Below the pieces are notes generated by a model. That model saw only the letters and a list, made by a program, of their open reading frames with translations. It did not search any database and was not told the origin of the DNA. Below are positions 37,173 through 48,928 of a DNA stretch of 64,000 nucleotides, piece after piece (position 1 is the stretch's first letter; each line of letters begins with the position of its first letter). Made by a program: the position numbers and the translations under genes. Source of the stretch: Metellina segmentata (Eukaryota; Arthropoda; Arachnida; Araneae; Tetragnathidae); NCBI GenBank assembly GCA_947359465.1, contig OX375876.1:71368998-71432997 (forward strand), in the 5' to 3' direction.

Positions 37173-37488
37173 TGTAGAGTCCGGTCCCGAGAACCCGTGA
37201 GACATTGGCAACTTGTGTACGGCCCCTTGGAGGGGTGTCGCGAAGAACCCAACGGGGTGTTTTTGAATGAGGAAGCGAGAGTGTGCAGAATAGGGGGAAG
37301 CTTTGCGTAGACGTTTAGCTCGGAAACAATAGTTCTGTAAATTAATATTTTAAGTCTAAGCAATCCAGTTAACTTGAAACTTTTACGCAACATTTATCAC
37401 TAACTTGTAAATAAACTTTAATTTTAACTTAATTGCTCCGTTCCTGTTATCATTGAGCTTATATTCAATTATCCTTCAACATTCTACA
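37173..37488 (+). mobile_element. Solitary LTR-like segment (316 bp)
   Basis: Begins TGTAGAGT and ends ATTCTACA, that is TG...CA with a short inverted TGTAGA/TCTACA end. An AATAAA lies at about 37411. Three bases after the end comes TGGCCACGGCG, a plausible primer-binding-site start (TGG is required for tRNA priming). No second LTR and no gag-pol follow, so it is a solo or truncated copy. Confidence 0.5.
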
Positions 37489-39183
37489 AAATGGCCACGG
37501 CGTGTTCATACGAGCACATTGGAAGGAAGTAAGGAAAAGAGAATTTGACTACTTATCTCGATCGTCACGGGTTTCCAGAGTACTACATAATTGCTTTTAA
37601 CGCACAACACTCGCAATGGATAAATAACTACGACGATTGCTTGAAAGAATCATAGGAAAGATTAAATTCGTGAATGCGATCAAATCTAGTTAGAACACTC
37701 GCAGGGAAAACTGTTGATTGCATAACGGATATATACGTCTAAACTCCTCAGAGGGTTAAGAATGTTAAACGATCACTTATAAGTCAACTACAAAACAACT
37801 AGAAAACTGGATGCAGCGAAAAATAGAGCGAAAACATTTGAAAATAAAACTCAAGAAAAGAAAATTACTTATCAGTCTAAAAAAAAATGGAGTAAAAAAT
37901 GTTATTCAAAATCGGGATCGATGATGTTCCTTTGATAAGTTATTTTTTATCCACCCGATCAATAATCCCAGTCGTGTTGATGTTTCTCCTGTTCGTTTTC
38001 TCCACTCCCATTATTATGTGTAGGTTACTTCCTTTTCTTTTTACTGCCGAATATCGTTATCCTACTTGAAAGGTGAAAAGAGGAGAAATAAGTTAGGAAA
38101 GTATTATCGAGGAAAAGTATCCAGTTCACGCGTTGTTGTATGGGAGCAGCAAAAAAAGTAGATGATAAGATGTTTGGCCAGCCACCTTTTAGTTACTAGG
38201 TGCTGTATATAAAACAGCTCAGGATATTGAGTGGGAAAATATGATTTGTATTCACATCCTTAGTATGAAGGAATTATCAAGACATTGATGTTTTACAAGA
38301 GTATATATATTCATTTATTTGACATCTTGTAAAAGTATTGATATTGAGCTGTGAACCTTTGTTCAGTATAGTTAACGCATTTAACTGTGAATCTGAGCTT
38401 ATATATGTTTCTTAGCAACGCGTTTATGTTGCTGCTTGAATTTGATTTTTATTAGAATACTTAAAAATAATTTACGATTTTCAAACATTCTGAACATTTC
38501 TATCATGATAACAATTCGTAGAAGATGATATGCACTGCAATAGTGCATTTGAATTTTCAATAATAGAAAACTTTTGTGATTTTTCTTATCCATTTCATAT
38601 TTGTATACCATTATTACATTTTAAAAGATTTATTTGCATGTAAAATGTATGAAAATAAAACTAGTTTGTTTCTGAATACAGATAAAATTATATCAATTTT
38701 GAATTTTAACTAACAGTATCTGAAAACTTCTATATTTGTTGTTGTGCATTTTAGTTATTTGTACGAAATTATCACGTAAAAATTATTTTCATGTGAGATA
38801 TATGGAAATGAAACTGTTTATTTTTGGATTCGACTTTCAAACACCATATTGTAGGCAAATATATCAAGCTATACATATTAGAAATATGTTTTGTCTATTT
38901 GAAAATGAATATTTCTAGAGAGAAATGAACTTTTGAAAATATGAATGAATGAGTCTAAAATAAATATAAAATATATGAATTTCTTTCATCCTACACAGTT
39001 TTGTGCATTTTACATTTAACTATCATTATTCGTGCGTAATAGTTCAATAATCTAAAACTCAGGCCTCTTGGATATGAAGGGAAATTAGAAGCATTTGTGA
39101 TATTCTGTAATTTATTGAGTAACCCAAACACCATCCTCAGAAGGATCACGATGTTTCAAGTAATACAAAATGTACTTTTTCAT
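37489..39183. other. Probable intron sequence 3' of the receptor exon
   Basis: No further receptor exon is visible on the minus strand. Two stretches near 38640 and 38760 share similar sequence (GTGCATTTTAGTTATTTGTA-like and ATGAAAATAAAACT-like), suggesting a weak local duplication. Confidence 0.4.
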
Positions 39184-39189
39184 ACTCAC
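39184..39189 (-). promoter_or_regulatory. 5' splice donor of receptor exon
   Basis: On the minus strand the exon ends TTG and is followed by GTGAGT, a consensus donor. The junction is phase 0 after residue 112. Reading on through it gives a non-conserved tail and a stop at 39112. Confidence 0.85.
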
Positions 39190-39525
39190 CAATACATACA
39201 CAGCAAAGGGCATAACAACAGCAGCAACTAAGAGGTCAGCAAACGCCAGACTAACAATGAAATAGTTCGTAACTGTTTGTAGGTTCTTTTCTTTGTACAC
39301 ACTCAATATGACAAGAATGTTTCCAACTACGGCCACCAGGGGGAGTGGTATTAAGAGTAGGGCCCAAAATATTTTCTCGGGTGCCTCGAACTCAGTGGTG
39401 GAGGACACGTCCATACATGATTCATTCGTTGTTCCGTTGCATGATGCGTTGAGGATGTTGAATCGTTGGGAAAGGTTCACTATGTCGTTGAGGAAAGCAT
39501 AACTGCTTGAGTCTAAGGGATCCAT
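39190..39525 (-). CDS. D2-like dopamine receptor, first coding exon
   Basis: The exon encodes 112 residues of a class A GPCR. The extracellular N-terminus has N-glycosylation sequons at N17, N26, N30 and N34. TM1 spans about 53-76 with GNILVILSV (N69 = N1.50), followed by intracellular loop 1 [13 protein letters not shown]2 spans about 88-111 with [10 protein letters not shown] (D97 = D2.50) and ends MPFAVYVL. The [26 protein letters not shown] pattern is that of invertebrate D2-like dopamine receptors, which couple to Gi. Other biogenic-amine receptors are less similar in this block. The ATG has a good context (AAGATGG), and an in-frame TAG lies two codons upstream. The exon ends in phase 0 at a GTGAGT donor at the close of TM2; as I recall, vertebrate DRD2 also has an intron there. 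Later exons (TM3-TM7) are not in the window. Confidence 0.87.
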
Positions 39526-39715
39526 CTTCTATGGATTCGTCTATAAATGATTTTTGCGGATTTCCTTACAGCAGAAGAATACTTTTGTCATGCTTTGCAA
39601 AAACATGGATTCAAACCATCAAGATGACACTAATATGTATCTGGAAAGAGACAAAAAATAAATCGTTATTGAATGCGTACTATAAATTGACAAGGGTCGT
39701 GTATAATCTATATCA

Positions 39716-39723
39716 CTCTAATT
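39716..39723 (+). repeat. hAT 8-bp target-site duplication, left
   Basis: CTCTAATT, identical to 39877-39884. Confidence 0.9.
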
Positions 39724-39876
39724 CAGGCCTCGAAATACATTTTTTAATACAGGTGCACCTTGTGCATCTAAGTTTTTAAATTAGGTGCACAGGTGTGCCT
39801 AGCTGGAAAAAATTAGGTGCACAATTTTATTTTCATGTGCACAGTGCACCTGTGCACCCGGGTATTTCGAGCCCTG
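39724..39876 (-). mobile_element. Short hAT MITE (153 bp) just 5' of the receptor ATG
   Basis: In minus orientation it starts CAGGGCTCGAAA and ends TTTCGAGGCCTG, with a perfect 8-bp target duplication. It matches the two ends of the 36519-37068 copy joined after a large internal deletion, including the GTGCACAGGTGCACTGTGCA-type subterminal repeats. It lies 198 bp upstream of the receptor start codon, so it is in the 5' UTR, promoter or a 5' intron. Confidence 0.9.
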
Positions 39877-39884
39877 CTCTAATT
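39877..39884 (+). repeat. hAT 8-bp target-site duplication, right
   Basis: CTCTAATT, the exact repeat of 39716-39723. Confidence 0.9.
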
Positions 39885-41082
39885 ATAAAATAAAAGGACT
39901 AGAACAGTTATCTACAAAAAATAGTAGGATTTAAAGATCAGCATTGGATATAAAAATATCACTTTAGATTCACTGTATCTACTTCAAAATAAGCGGCCTG
40001 GAATCACTGTTTCTACAAGTAAAATATGAGTAAAACCACATAATAATCTGTTGTGTGATGAGTGTACTTGCTAATTGTTCAAAACGATAATGCTAAGATT
40101 CATTGGGAAGGAAAAAGAGCGTGAACATTTGGAATTTATCGTACTAATGGGGAGCTATCTTTTTGACGTCTGCAGCCTATGACATACGATGAACGTGCTC
40201 GTAGAAGATTCAAAAGTGGAACGTAGTTCCGAGACCCTTTAGCCTCGTTTCTGGTACATCGGAGCAGCCGTGATCCATGACACCTCAGCTGAAAATCCAG
40301 ATATTATAAGTGTTTCAGTCCGTCATATATTTAACAATTCGAACGACGGATTCACAATAGTTAAAGATTTTTCTCACAATGCTTTTCTAACCTTATGCGC
40401 AGTTTCTAGGTGATATTCAGAATAATTCAGTTGATTTTTTTCAGTTTCAATTCAGCTGAAACCATTCACGAATATATTTCATACCCATATTACTTTTATA
40501 AAATTCATGTAGGGTTATGGGATTTTATCACACTTTTCATTCATCTTAAAATGGGTTAGTTAATTTTAAAATTATTATTCCATGAAGTATTTTGAAATGA
40601 AAATGTATGTTCTGTCATTCGCAGTAGTTAAATATGATTGATAAATGAGATTACATTTAATATTTTAACTATGTATCTTACGTTTAACATTTAAAACTTT
40701 AACTATAATTTACGATGAAAACTTTTATTTTAAAACATACTGTCTTAGGGCAAATAAAAATATTTTTAGTGTAAAAGATACTGTTGGTCAACAGAAATAA
40801 ATGCAATATGTGTTATTTTATTTAATTAATTATATACTAATAATTTCTTGTTATTCAAAGCTTTAGGAAAATTACTAAATTACTTTTGATGTAACGCGAC
40901 ATATTTTGACAGTTCAAAAGTTTTCCACCTGAAACGAAACCTTATAATTAGTATTAAATAAACTTTAATTTATTTTGCGTACCTCAGGAAATACTGTGTT
41001 ACAGGATAAGTAAAATGATAGGTGGAACCCAACTCTTCAGAAATATTTATTTGTTAAAACTCATGTATGTCAAAGTATTGTC
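39885..41082. other. Upstream flank of receptor exon, nothing recognised
   Basis: A more GC-balanced patch at 40130-40330 may hold regulatory or 5' UTR sequence, but I see no specific element. Confidence 0.35.
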
Positions 41083-41084
41083 AA

Positions 41085-41228
41085 TGAACCTCGTCATCAA
41101 GATATTGCTAATTTTTTGATAATATCAAGACCAATATCTGGTTATTTTTTCCGAAATACGAAATCGTAAAGATATTGGACAGTTTTGGTAATGAAACCTG
41201 ACGAAAACAACCACCAGGAAGGTTAAAT
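41085..41228 (+). repeat. Dispersed GACGAGAT repeat (copy 4)
   Basis: Contains CCTCGTCATCAAGATATTG and ATCAAGACCAATATCTGGTT, and ends AACAACCACCAGGAAGGTTA, the shared 3' end. Confidence 0.5.
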
Positions 41229-42539
41229 TTTGAAAAGGTTCGATTGTGAAATGATTGAGTCCCACTATTAAAACTAGATAATTTTCTACTAAATTCGACA
41301 ATTAACACCATGCGCTACAAAGTGACCTCTTAGTAACCTAGACATTAAAACTGCATCAGGTTGATATCCCATTTAATGACTGTACCTATGGTACATTACC
41401 CAAATCCCAGGATACAACATAAAATTAAGCCTTAATGCTTTGTTTATTGCTGTTAATGCCCAAACTCCAGATTCCGTTGGAGGAAATGTATATATTTCTG
41501 AAAATCCATCAAGTCTAATTCCTCCCATTATTGTTGTAACTACCACTTTTTGTGACTGATGATAATGGTGATACTTCTTGTAGCATCTCTAACAGCAGTC
41601 TGCAAAGGAAAATGATGCTTCAAATGATTTTGTGGCAAATGTATTGGAAGCTAATGATTCCCGCTGTTAGCACAAGCGAAAGGCGTCATTTGTTTTTGTC
41701 CTACTGTGTAAGACATTAGCTTAAATGTATTGGTAACCCTTCTCGAAATTACATAGCGAAAAGACGTAAGTCATTTGGAATATCCGGGTCATTAAAAGTC
41801 AAAAGAGGTTTCATTAGACAACTGATCGCATGATTTTACATTTTTATTATTAGACCGCTGCTGGTTTGATTACTGAAAAGAAACACCGAAAGAAAATTCA
41901 GAATATGGATGTTTATTTTTTCTATTAATTTGTGTTTTGGAAACTTATAAATGCTTACAAATGTTGAAAATACATATGAAGTAAGAAAAGCTTGTAATTA
42001 TGCCTCGATTGTTAGTGTATGATAGAATTAAGTTGGATGCCTTAGATATGAACATTTTATCAAGCTCTTCCAAAAAAAACCAGTAAATTTAGCTGACAAT
42101 ATGGTGCTAATTAGTTGATAAAATTTAAGAAAATTTCAATAGAATGTTAAAAATTCTAGATTGAATGTAAAAATTCTAATTTATGCACACATTCAATGAT
42201 TGACAGAGAAAATATCACACAATGAAGGAATCATCAGAGTTGCATACTAATTACGATGAAGAACTTTATGGAAATGATTAAAGCTTGAATAATAATGAAT
42301 GATCAAAAGTTAGAATGATAAAAGGTAGCAATCTTAAGGTAAATGCAATGTTAGGAAATGTGGTAAGCCAACATAATTGTATTATCTGTTGCGAACTTTT
42401 AATTCAGAGTATATTGTACAAAATAAAAGTACCTTTAAATTACTGTCGGGCCTACCATCTGCTGGTTCTTTATTACGTCATATTGCGGATAAAAGCACAG
42501 TGTGATGCTGCCAACGTCTTTATAATTCATAACAGGGCA
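41229..42539. other. AT-rich stretch, no recognised gene
   Basis: A patch at 41455-41545 reads as AQTPDSVGGN-like sequence in one frame, but it is short and unassigned. Confidence 0.35.
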
Positions 42540-42900
42540 ATAATTCATACTATGGTACAATAATTTATATAATGGTGTAATAATCATAATCGAACAAAGC
42601 ACATAATAATGGTGCAAGAATAATAGTGGAAGATAGTCTGCAGTGGATAATGTTAGTGCATAAATCATAACAGAAAATTGTTGAGGATATTAATAGTGAC
42701 ACAATCATAATTGTGTAAGTATTCATACAATGAGGTCCCAAAATCATAATCATACAGATAGTTCGTATAAAAGTGTAAGAATCATAATCGTTCGAGAATT
42801 GACAATGGAACATAATCGTAAACAAATTCAATTTGATGCATATTTGTACAAGAATTCATAATGGTACAAAATGGTACAAGTCTATATTAGTGCATATTTA
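42540..42900. repeat. Degenerate short-unit tandem repeat
   Basis: Recurring ATAATGGTACAATAATCAT-like words, each with substitutions, fill the segment (for example 42551, 42572, 42606, 42765, 42858). Unit length is irregular, about 20-30 bp. Confidence 0.55.
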
Positions 42901-42963
42901 AAATCAAAATGGTCACAATGTTACGATAGCAGTCAAGTGAAATTCAAAGAAATTCACCATCGG

Positions 42964-43015
42964 ATCCGACGTCGGATATAAAAGTCTCACATGAGATATT
43001 TTACAAGACGTTCGA
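42964..43015 (+). promoter_or_regulatory. Core-promoter-like cluster
   Basis: A perfect 14-bp palindrome ATCCGACGTCGGAT (42964-42977) runs straight into ATATAAAAG (TATA-box-like, 42976-42984). About 30 bp later comes AGACGTTCG, which contains an arthropod DPE-like RGWYV match (AGACG). No gene is visible downstream. It may be the promoter of an unrecognised LTR or non-coding transcript. Confidence 0.25.
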
Positions 43016-44390
43016 GGAACAACTCAGACCAACAGTGTCTACTATGACTGTCATTTATTTTAACTTACGGTACGCTCCCCCTCAACCCTGCGCATTGTCG
43101 CCAGATATAGTCGTGTCCAATTCGCGTGAAGTCATTTGTAGATTATTCTGCAGCACGCTTTTGTATACCAGCTACTGATGACTGTTTAATTGTCTGAAAT
43201 CCCTCACTGACGTGATCTTGTAAATATTAGTGATCGCCACACAGCGTATATATAAGTAGAGTCATGTTATACAGTAATGATTGGCAGTAAAAGCCAGGCA
43301 CATGATGTTCTAATTTGAGGTACCATCGTTGTGCACCGATAAGTATTTTGACGAGGTATTTCTTCATATCGTTCAACCGCATCTTTAGACTCTCTCTAAG
43401 GTCTTTAATATCTCACACAGTAAATAATGTATGGAATGTTCCTAAATCTATTATCATGTAGTTAGAATGGAAATTCTTTGTAATTTAGTAGCATTGTAAT
43501 TAATAATACTAGAACAATTAGGATTTAGTTAACAGTAAATACGATATCCTAAACGGGCATGTGAGAAATACGAAATACTTTAAACAAATTTTGGGATTTA
43601 CAAATAGAATTAATTTAATATAATTAATGGAATAATACTTCTCAAATCTAATTTCATATTATCTTTGACAGATTTTGAAACATCAATTATTCTCAGAAAT
43701 ATTTTGTTTAATAATCTATTTTAGTAAATGCAGATTACTGATGGATTACAAATTAACTGTCAAAGATTTAACTATCAAATAAATTTGCTCTTTTTCATCC
43801 TTTCTACATCAACTCTATCTCTCTCTGATTTAAAATAATGTCACGTTAGGTAATTGCATTTGTAGTTCTAGTTAAATGTGTATGTAAAAATGTGTTACAT
43901 TTAAAATCAATCTATAGTTATCTGCGGAGCCCTCGTTACATAAATTTCTATTCTTGCTTTTCTCAATCCAATTGCAACTGACCTCTAATTGCAACTGACT
44001 TATTTGAAGTACATTAGATAAGAGGTTAGAACTTTTATCCAGAATGGTTGCATTGTAATTATCAAGGAGAATAATAAAGTCGAGAAAGATTAAAATCTAC
44101 GATTTTTATATTAAATATATATTTAAAATTATAGAAATTATTAAATGCCACTTTAGTATTATTAAAATTATTTTAACATAACTAACTAATTAGTTTATCT
44201 TACAAAACTACTCATTCGCGGTAAAACGATAAACACCTTCAGTATTAAAATATTAAAACAACATTTTGCTGAAATAATTGCATTTAAATTAATTAATTAA
44301 TGTAATTAATAATTGCATTTAAATTAAACTAATTTCAGTATTTTAGTTGAATCTAATTAAGAATTGCAAATAATTGTAATGAAAATGAAT
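43016..44390. other. AT-rich stretch, nothing recognised
   Basis: The first ~400 bp are more GC-balanced than the rest but hold no open frame that I recognise. Confidence 0.4.
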
Positions 44391-44468
44391 TTCTGATACA
44401 TAGACAGATAATTAATTTCTGATACATAGACAGATAATTAATCTCTGATACATAGACAGATAATTAAT
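44391..44468. repeat. 26-bp tandem repeat, three copies
   Basis: The unit TTCTGATACATAGACAGATA plus ATTAAT starts at 44391, 44417 and 44443, with one substitution in the third copy. Confidence 0.9.
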
Positions 44469-44609
44469 TCTGCTAAATATTTATGGTTAAGCTTGATTGT
44501 AGCAATTTGTGATGATTAAGGAAGACATTTCCAACTAAAATATATTATCCATTAATAAAATTACAATTAGGACATCAAATTCTGGTCGGAGCATGAAAGG
44601 ATATTAAAA

Positions 44610-44775
44610 TTTTAACAGGTCATAACTTAATCTTACAGATGATTGTCTCGTCGTAGTGTCTAACAAAACTAACTAGATCTTGATGAATTAGATGCCTCGT
44701 CAATAGAAAAAACCGACAAGATCATGATGTTGTTATCATTAAAAATTGAAATATCTAGTCATCAAGATGTGACCG
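44610..44775 (-). repeat. Dispersed GACGAGAT repeat (copy 5)
   Basis: On the minus strand it reads GATCTTGTCGGTTTTTTCTA, TTGACGAGGCATC and TCATCAAGATCTAGTTAGTT, the same units as the other copies but inverted. Ends are approximate. Confidence 0.45.
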
Positions 44776-46049
44776 AACAATTTGCCCATTACCGCCAACC
44801 CCCCGATAAAAAAACGACCGTTTCTTTGTTGTCATATGTAAACCCTTTACAAATGCATTACGATATTTTAAATAGCGACACAATATTATACGCAGAATAC
44901 TATATATTTGTACTCCATATCACAAGTAGCAATTATGGAATAACATACACTACGAAATAAGTAATTTTACGGAAATTTGAGTGGCTCTTGAAATTTCCAA
45001 TATCAAAGTACGTTTCAAATAATAATAGAATTGAAACCAACTTTAAGTTTTCATAACAAAAAATGAAGCGTTTTACATTTTTATTAAAGTAACAAAAATA
45101 GAACATATAAAGGTAAACAATAATAAATATAACAAAGCGTTTTCATTATTAATAAATAATGACTAAAATTTCATTTGTAATGCAAATATTTTGAAAACCA
45201 TCTCCGAGTCAAACCTACAATACCAGTTACAAGTGACCTTATCAAATGCCAATTATATTAATTATTTCGTGGGGAATATTCAAATTAGCATTTTCAAAAC
45301 AACAAAAACATTTTGAACCATCTCCATGATTTAAAAAGATTCCTTCTATTTAGATAAGTGAATGCACTGGTAAACTAAAAAAAAGGTATCTCATTGTGCA
45401 ACAGAAAATCTTAAGTTGATTTAGTTGAAGTGTGCTTCGAATACGTTGAATAAGATATATAATTAGATCACTTGATATAGACATTGTAAACAGTGGATGC
45501 GTTTGCTAATTTAAAACGAATTTTTCTGAATTGTTGAATTTGGTATTTTCTGCTTATCTTATTTCGACATTATGTACGCATTGACAACGTGTTTAAATCT
45601 TTTTTAATGATAAATACACCATTCTATATCGCATTCCTGTAATTGCCATAACTATTCTCGTAGCTAATTTATGTCTTCTTTATAAGTAACAATTTTCGTT
45701 GTGTATGTACGCCCATTTACCTGAGTATAAACATTGGTTGGCTCAGCTTGGATAAATCTTGCCCTTGTACCGTAATTAAACAACCAATTAAATATCACGC
45801 CCACATGTTCACATCAGTAAAAAATCAATTTTAGCCCACAAAACATTTTTCTTGGGCTTAAAAAGTTTTAATAGTAAGAAAGATAATTTTATGGTATTAT
45901 ATGTAGAAACTAAGGACATCTTTATATTTAAATTTATTAGTTATTAATAAATAATAATCTTACAAAGTTTTGCGTGATGTTTTTTTTTAATTTTTCGAAG
46001 AAGATGGCTTCGAAATTAGGAATTTTTATTTTATTCAAAGAGTTTGCTT
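44776..46049. other. AT-rich stretch, nothing recognised
   Basis: An open frame at 44724-44960 overlaps the repeat copy and has no recognisable domain. Confidence 0.45.
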
Positions 46050-46866
46050 ATGAAACGATTAACACACACATGTGTGTATTTAAAATTTATTAAATATTTT
46101 CTGAATCCATGTATATATTGGTAGAAAATTAATTTCCAATATGAGGAGACTGTTATTCATAAAATGAAATTTTGAAAGTTTGAACTTACTTTTCATTTAC
46201 TGTGCAATTATTTCAAAAATGTCATTTCATTTTGCAATGAAATACGGATAACATGCAGAATTTGTTTTTTTCTGGTACTCTAACTATTTCAGACAATTTT
46301 ACAAAACATGAACGATTTAATATAGAACGATTAAAACACACATGTGTGTATGTAATATGTATTAAACATTTTCTGAATCCATGTATATATTGGTAGAAAA
46401 TTAATTGCAATTAACTTTAAATTGAAAATTAACTTCTCATTTACTATGCAATTATTTCAAAAAAGTTTGAACTTACTTCTCATTTACTGTGCAATTATTT
46501 CAAAAATGTCATTTCATTTTGCAATGAAATACGGATAACATGCAGAATTTGTTTTTTTCTGGTACTCTAACTATTTCAGACAATTTTACAAAACATGAAC
46601 GATTTAATATGGAACGATTAACACACACATGTGTGTATGTAATATGTATTAAAAATTTTCTGAATCCATGTATATATTGGTAGAAAATTACTTGCCAGTA
46701 TGAGGAGGCTGTTGTTCATAAAATGAAATTTTGAAAGTTTGAACTTACTTCTCATTTACTGCGCAATTATTTCAAAAATGTCATTTCATTTTGCAATGAA
46801 ATACGGATAACATGCAGAATTTTTTTTTCTGGTACTCTAACTATTTCAGACAATTTTACAAAACAT
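46050..46866. repeat. Tandem array, three copies of a ~273-286-bp unit
   Basis: Units start at about 46055, 46327 and 46614, each with ACACACATGTGTGT, CTGAATCCATGTATATATTG, AATTATTTCAAAAATGTCAT, GAAATACGGATAACATGCAG and CAGACAATTTTACAAAACAT. The first two unit boundaries carry an AACGATTTAATAT lead. The middle unit has a local rearrangement that repeats TGTGCAATTATTTCAAAA. Non-coding satellite-like sequence. Confidence 0.9.
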
Positions 46867-48139
46867 ATTTAGGAAAAGCTTTAAATGTATTTTAAAAAAA
46901 TCGGTAACATACGAGTTAAAAAAAAAAAAATTATCTTAAAGCCTGCAATAAAATACAGAGAACATTAACTAATTAAATAGTTCTGTGAAAAAAAGAACGT
47001 TCCAGTAACAGTGCAAGATAAATATTAAGATCGAACAATGCACTCTGTGCCCAAATTAATTCATTCCTTGACAGACATAAAATTTGCTAAGAGAAATCCT
47101 ATGAACCAGATATGCAAATTAATTAAGCTTGTAAAAGAAAAAGGGTGCACATATGAAGTGCTCATACCAGATGCGTATTGAAGAAGTTTCAAAGGTTCTC
47201 TGTAGCTAGTCAGGTTTAGTGTTGCTTTTAAATTGCATCAGTGGCGACCACGAACACCGTGAACTCAACAGAATTACTTTGAAAGGGATAACATCGAAGG
47301 ATTGTAGAAAGTGGTTTGGTCTTACCGTTAAGACGCCAGTGATCTGTGATGTACATAAACAACCGGGAAATAGTTGGAGAAACTATACTTGCACGTCTCG
47401 AAAGCTACAATGATCGAAAAACACTACAAGCAATTAGATTGCTTTTGCAGCTTAATAGGTTTTCTCTTTGTGTATTTTAACTCAATTAAATAGCATTAAA
47501 AAACCTTTATGGCTACATATTACACTAATATACGTTGCACCGAAATCGGCATTTTTTGCATATTGGCGTATGACAATAATTGTTTAAAAGCAATTAAAAA
47601 CAAACCGTCACAAGATTTTCACTTTTACCTCTTCGTTCAATTGTTCTTTGAATTTCGTTATGAAAAAAAAAAAAAAAAAAAAAACATTTTTTTGAAAATT
47701 GCAGGGAACTCACCTTTTTAATTAAATTAATCCGAAATTTGGTGAATAATGAGCAGCAATGAATTTTTTAAATAAGGTAAATTGTAAAGATTGACGGAGA
47801 ACAAAAAATTTAAATGGATGCAAAAATTGATGGATTTTCAGACGTTGAAAAATGGGATGCAAGTAAAGTGAACTCTCAAGAGCATAATGAGGGAGTTGTG
47901 TACATTTTGACATAGTTTATGAAAAGTATGAATGTAACACTCAGAATGCTTAGCCATATTTTTTATCAATTTTATTAGTTTGACTGTTTTTTCAAGGAAC
48001 AAGGACATATCTCTACAAGCAATGGTCTTTCATCAATTAAATGAACTTACATATACATACAAAAGGAAATTTGTTACTACCACAGAAGAGAGAAATATAC
48101 ACAAGTTAGTTCCTGAATCGAATATGTACCATCTACAGC
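46867..48139. other. AT-rich stretch, no recognised gene
   Basis: Open frames at 47219-47413 and 47509-47721 (plus) and 47722-47913 (minus) match nothing known. A 21-base A run lies at about 47663. Confidence 0.4.
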
Positions 48140-48143
48140 TTAA

Positions 48144-48692
48144 AGTGTCCGGCACCTAAAAATTAAAAAAAAATCAATTTTGAGATATTTACTGTTTATG
48201 AAACTTGAATTGTCCTTTTTTTAACGGTTTCTAATTTGTAGATATCCGTTAGTTTGAAGTATTTTAAAATATTTTAAAAAGTAGATGCACTATTGCCGCG
48301 ACGTATGTCCTTACGAAGTTCAAAACCTTATTTCTCAGAACATACTTTTTTCATATTTTGGGGCATATCACTCAAAAACTACTTGAGATGCATTCTTAAA
48401 GCTTTGTATGATTGTTTATGAAACACTTTTAAACACTTTAAAACAAAGAATAAAATATGAAATGCATAATTTAAAAAAAAAATGTTTATCTAAAATATTA
48501 ATTTTGTTTTCCTTTTTTAAGAAACTTATAGCTTTACGAATTAAAAAAATTAAACATTCTTGCTAAAGTCTTTAAAAGTATTCAAATATTACACTGTAAC
48601 AATTTCAGATATATGTAGAAATTTATGAATAAATGAGCTGCCCCCAAATTTTTTGAATTTAGTATGGATGATTATGGAGGTGCCGGACCACA
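48144..48692. mobile_element. TTAA-flanked MITE (549 bp)
   Basis: Flanked by TTAA at 48140-48143 and 48693-48696. The ends are inverted: AGTGTCCGGCACCT on the left, and TGTGGTCCGGCACCT as the reverse complement of the right. The AT-rich interior has no coding potential. It is similar in size and target to 7590-8156 but its ends differ. Confidence 0.65.
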
Positions 48693-48928
48693 TTAAAGGC
48701 TGTTATCGCAATGGACCAACCTACTGAACCAATGCGATTCCATACTTCAGTAGTACAGACGAAGCACAGAAATTACTCATATTTACAACCATTTTAAATG
48801 TTCAGGTGATTAGAATATGATTGTTATCAATTGTTTCTATATGTTTATAGATACAAATTTCTTAATTTTTTCTTGAATACTTATTACTATTACCTAGTAA
48901 TTTCGTTTGTCTAACAGTTTGCTAAGTA

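Noticed and set aside
36941..37393. 150-codon minus-strand ORF
   Set aside because: It runs through the end of the hAT element and the LTR-like segment in a frame with no conserved motifs. It looks like a chance ORF across two repeats.
39112..39189. Extension of the receptor reading frame to the stop at 39112
   Set aside because: The reading past GTGAGT (SMKKYILYY...) has no resemblance to the receptor family, while the donor fits a phase 0 intron at the end of TM2.
47640..47700. Poly-A run as a retrotransposon tail
   Set aside because: No LINE or SINE body precedes it; treated as a simple repeat.
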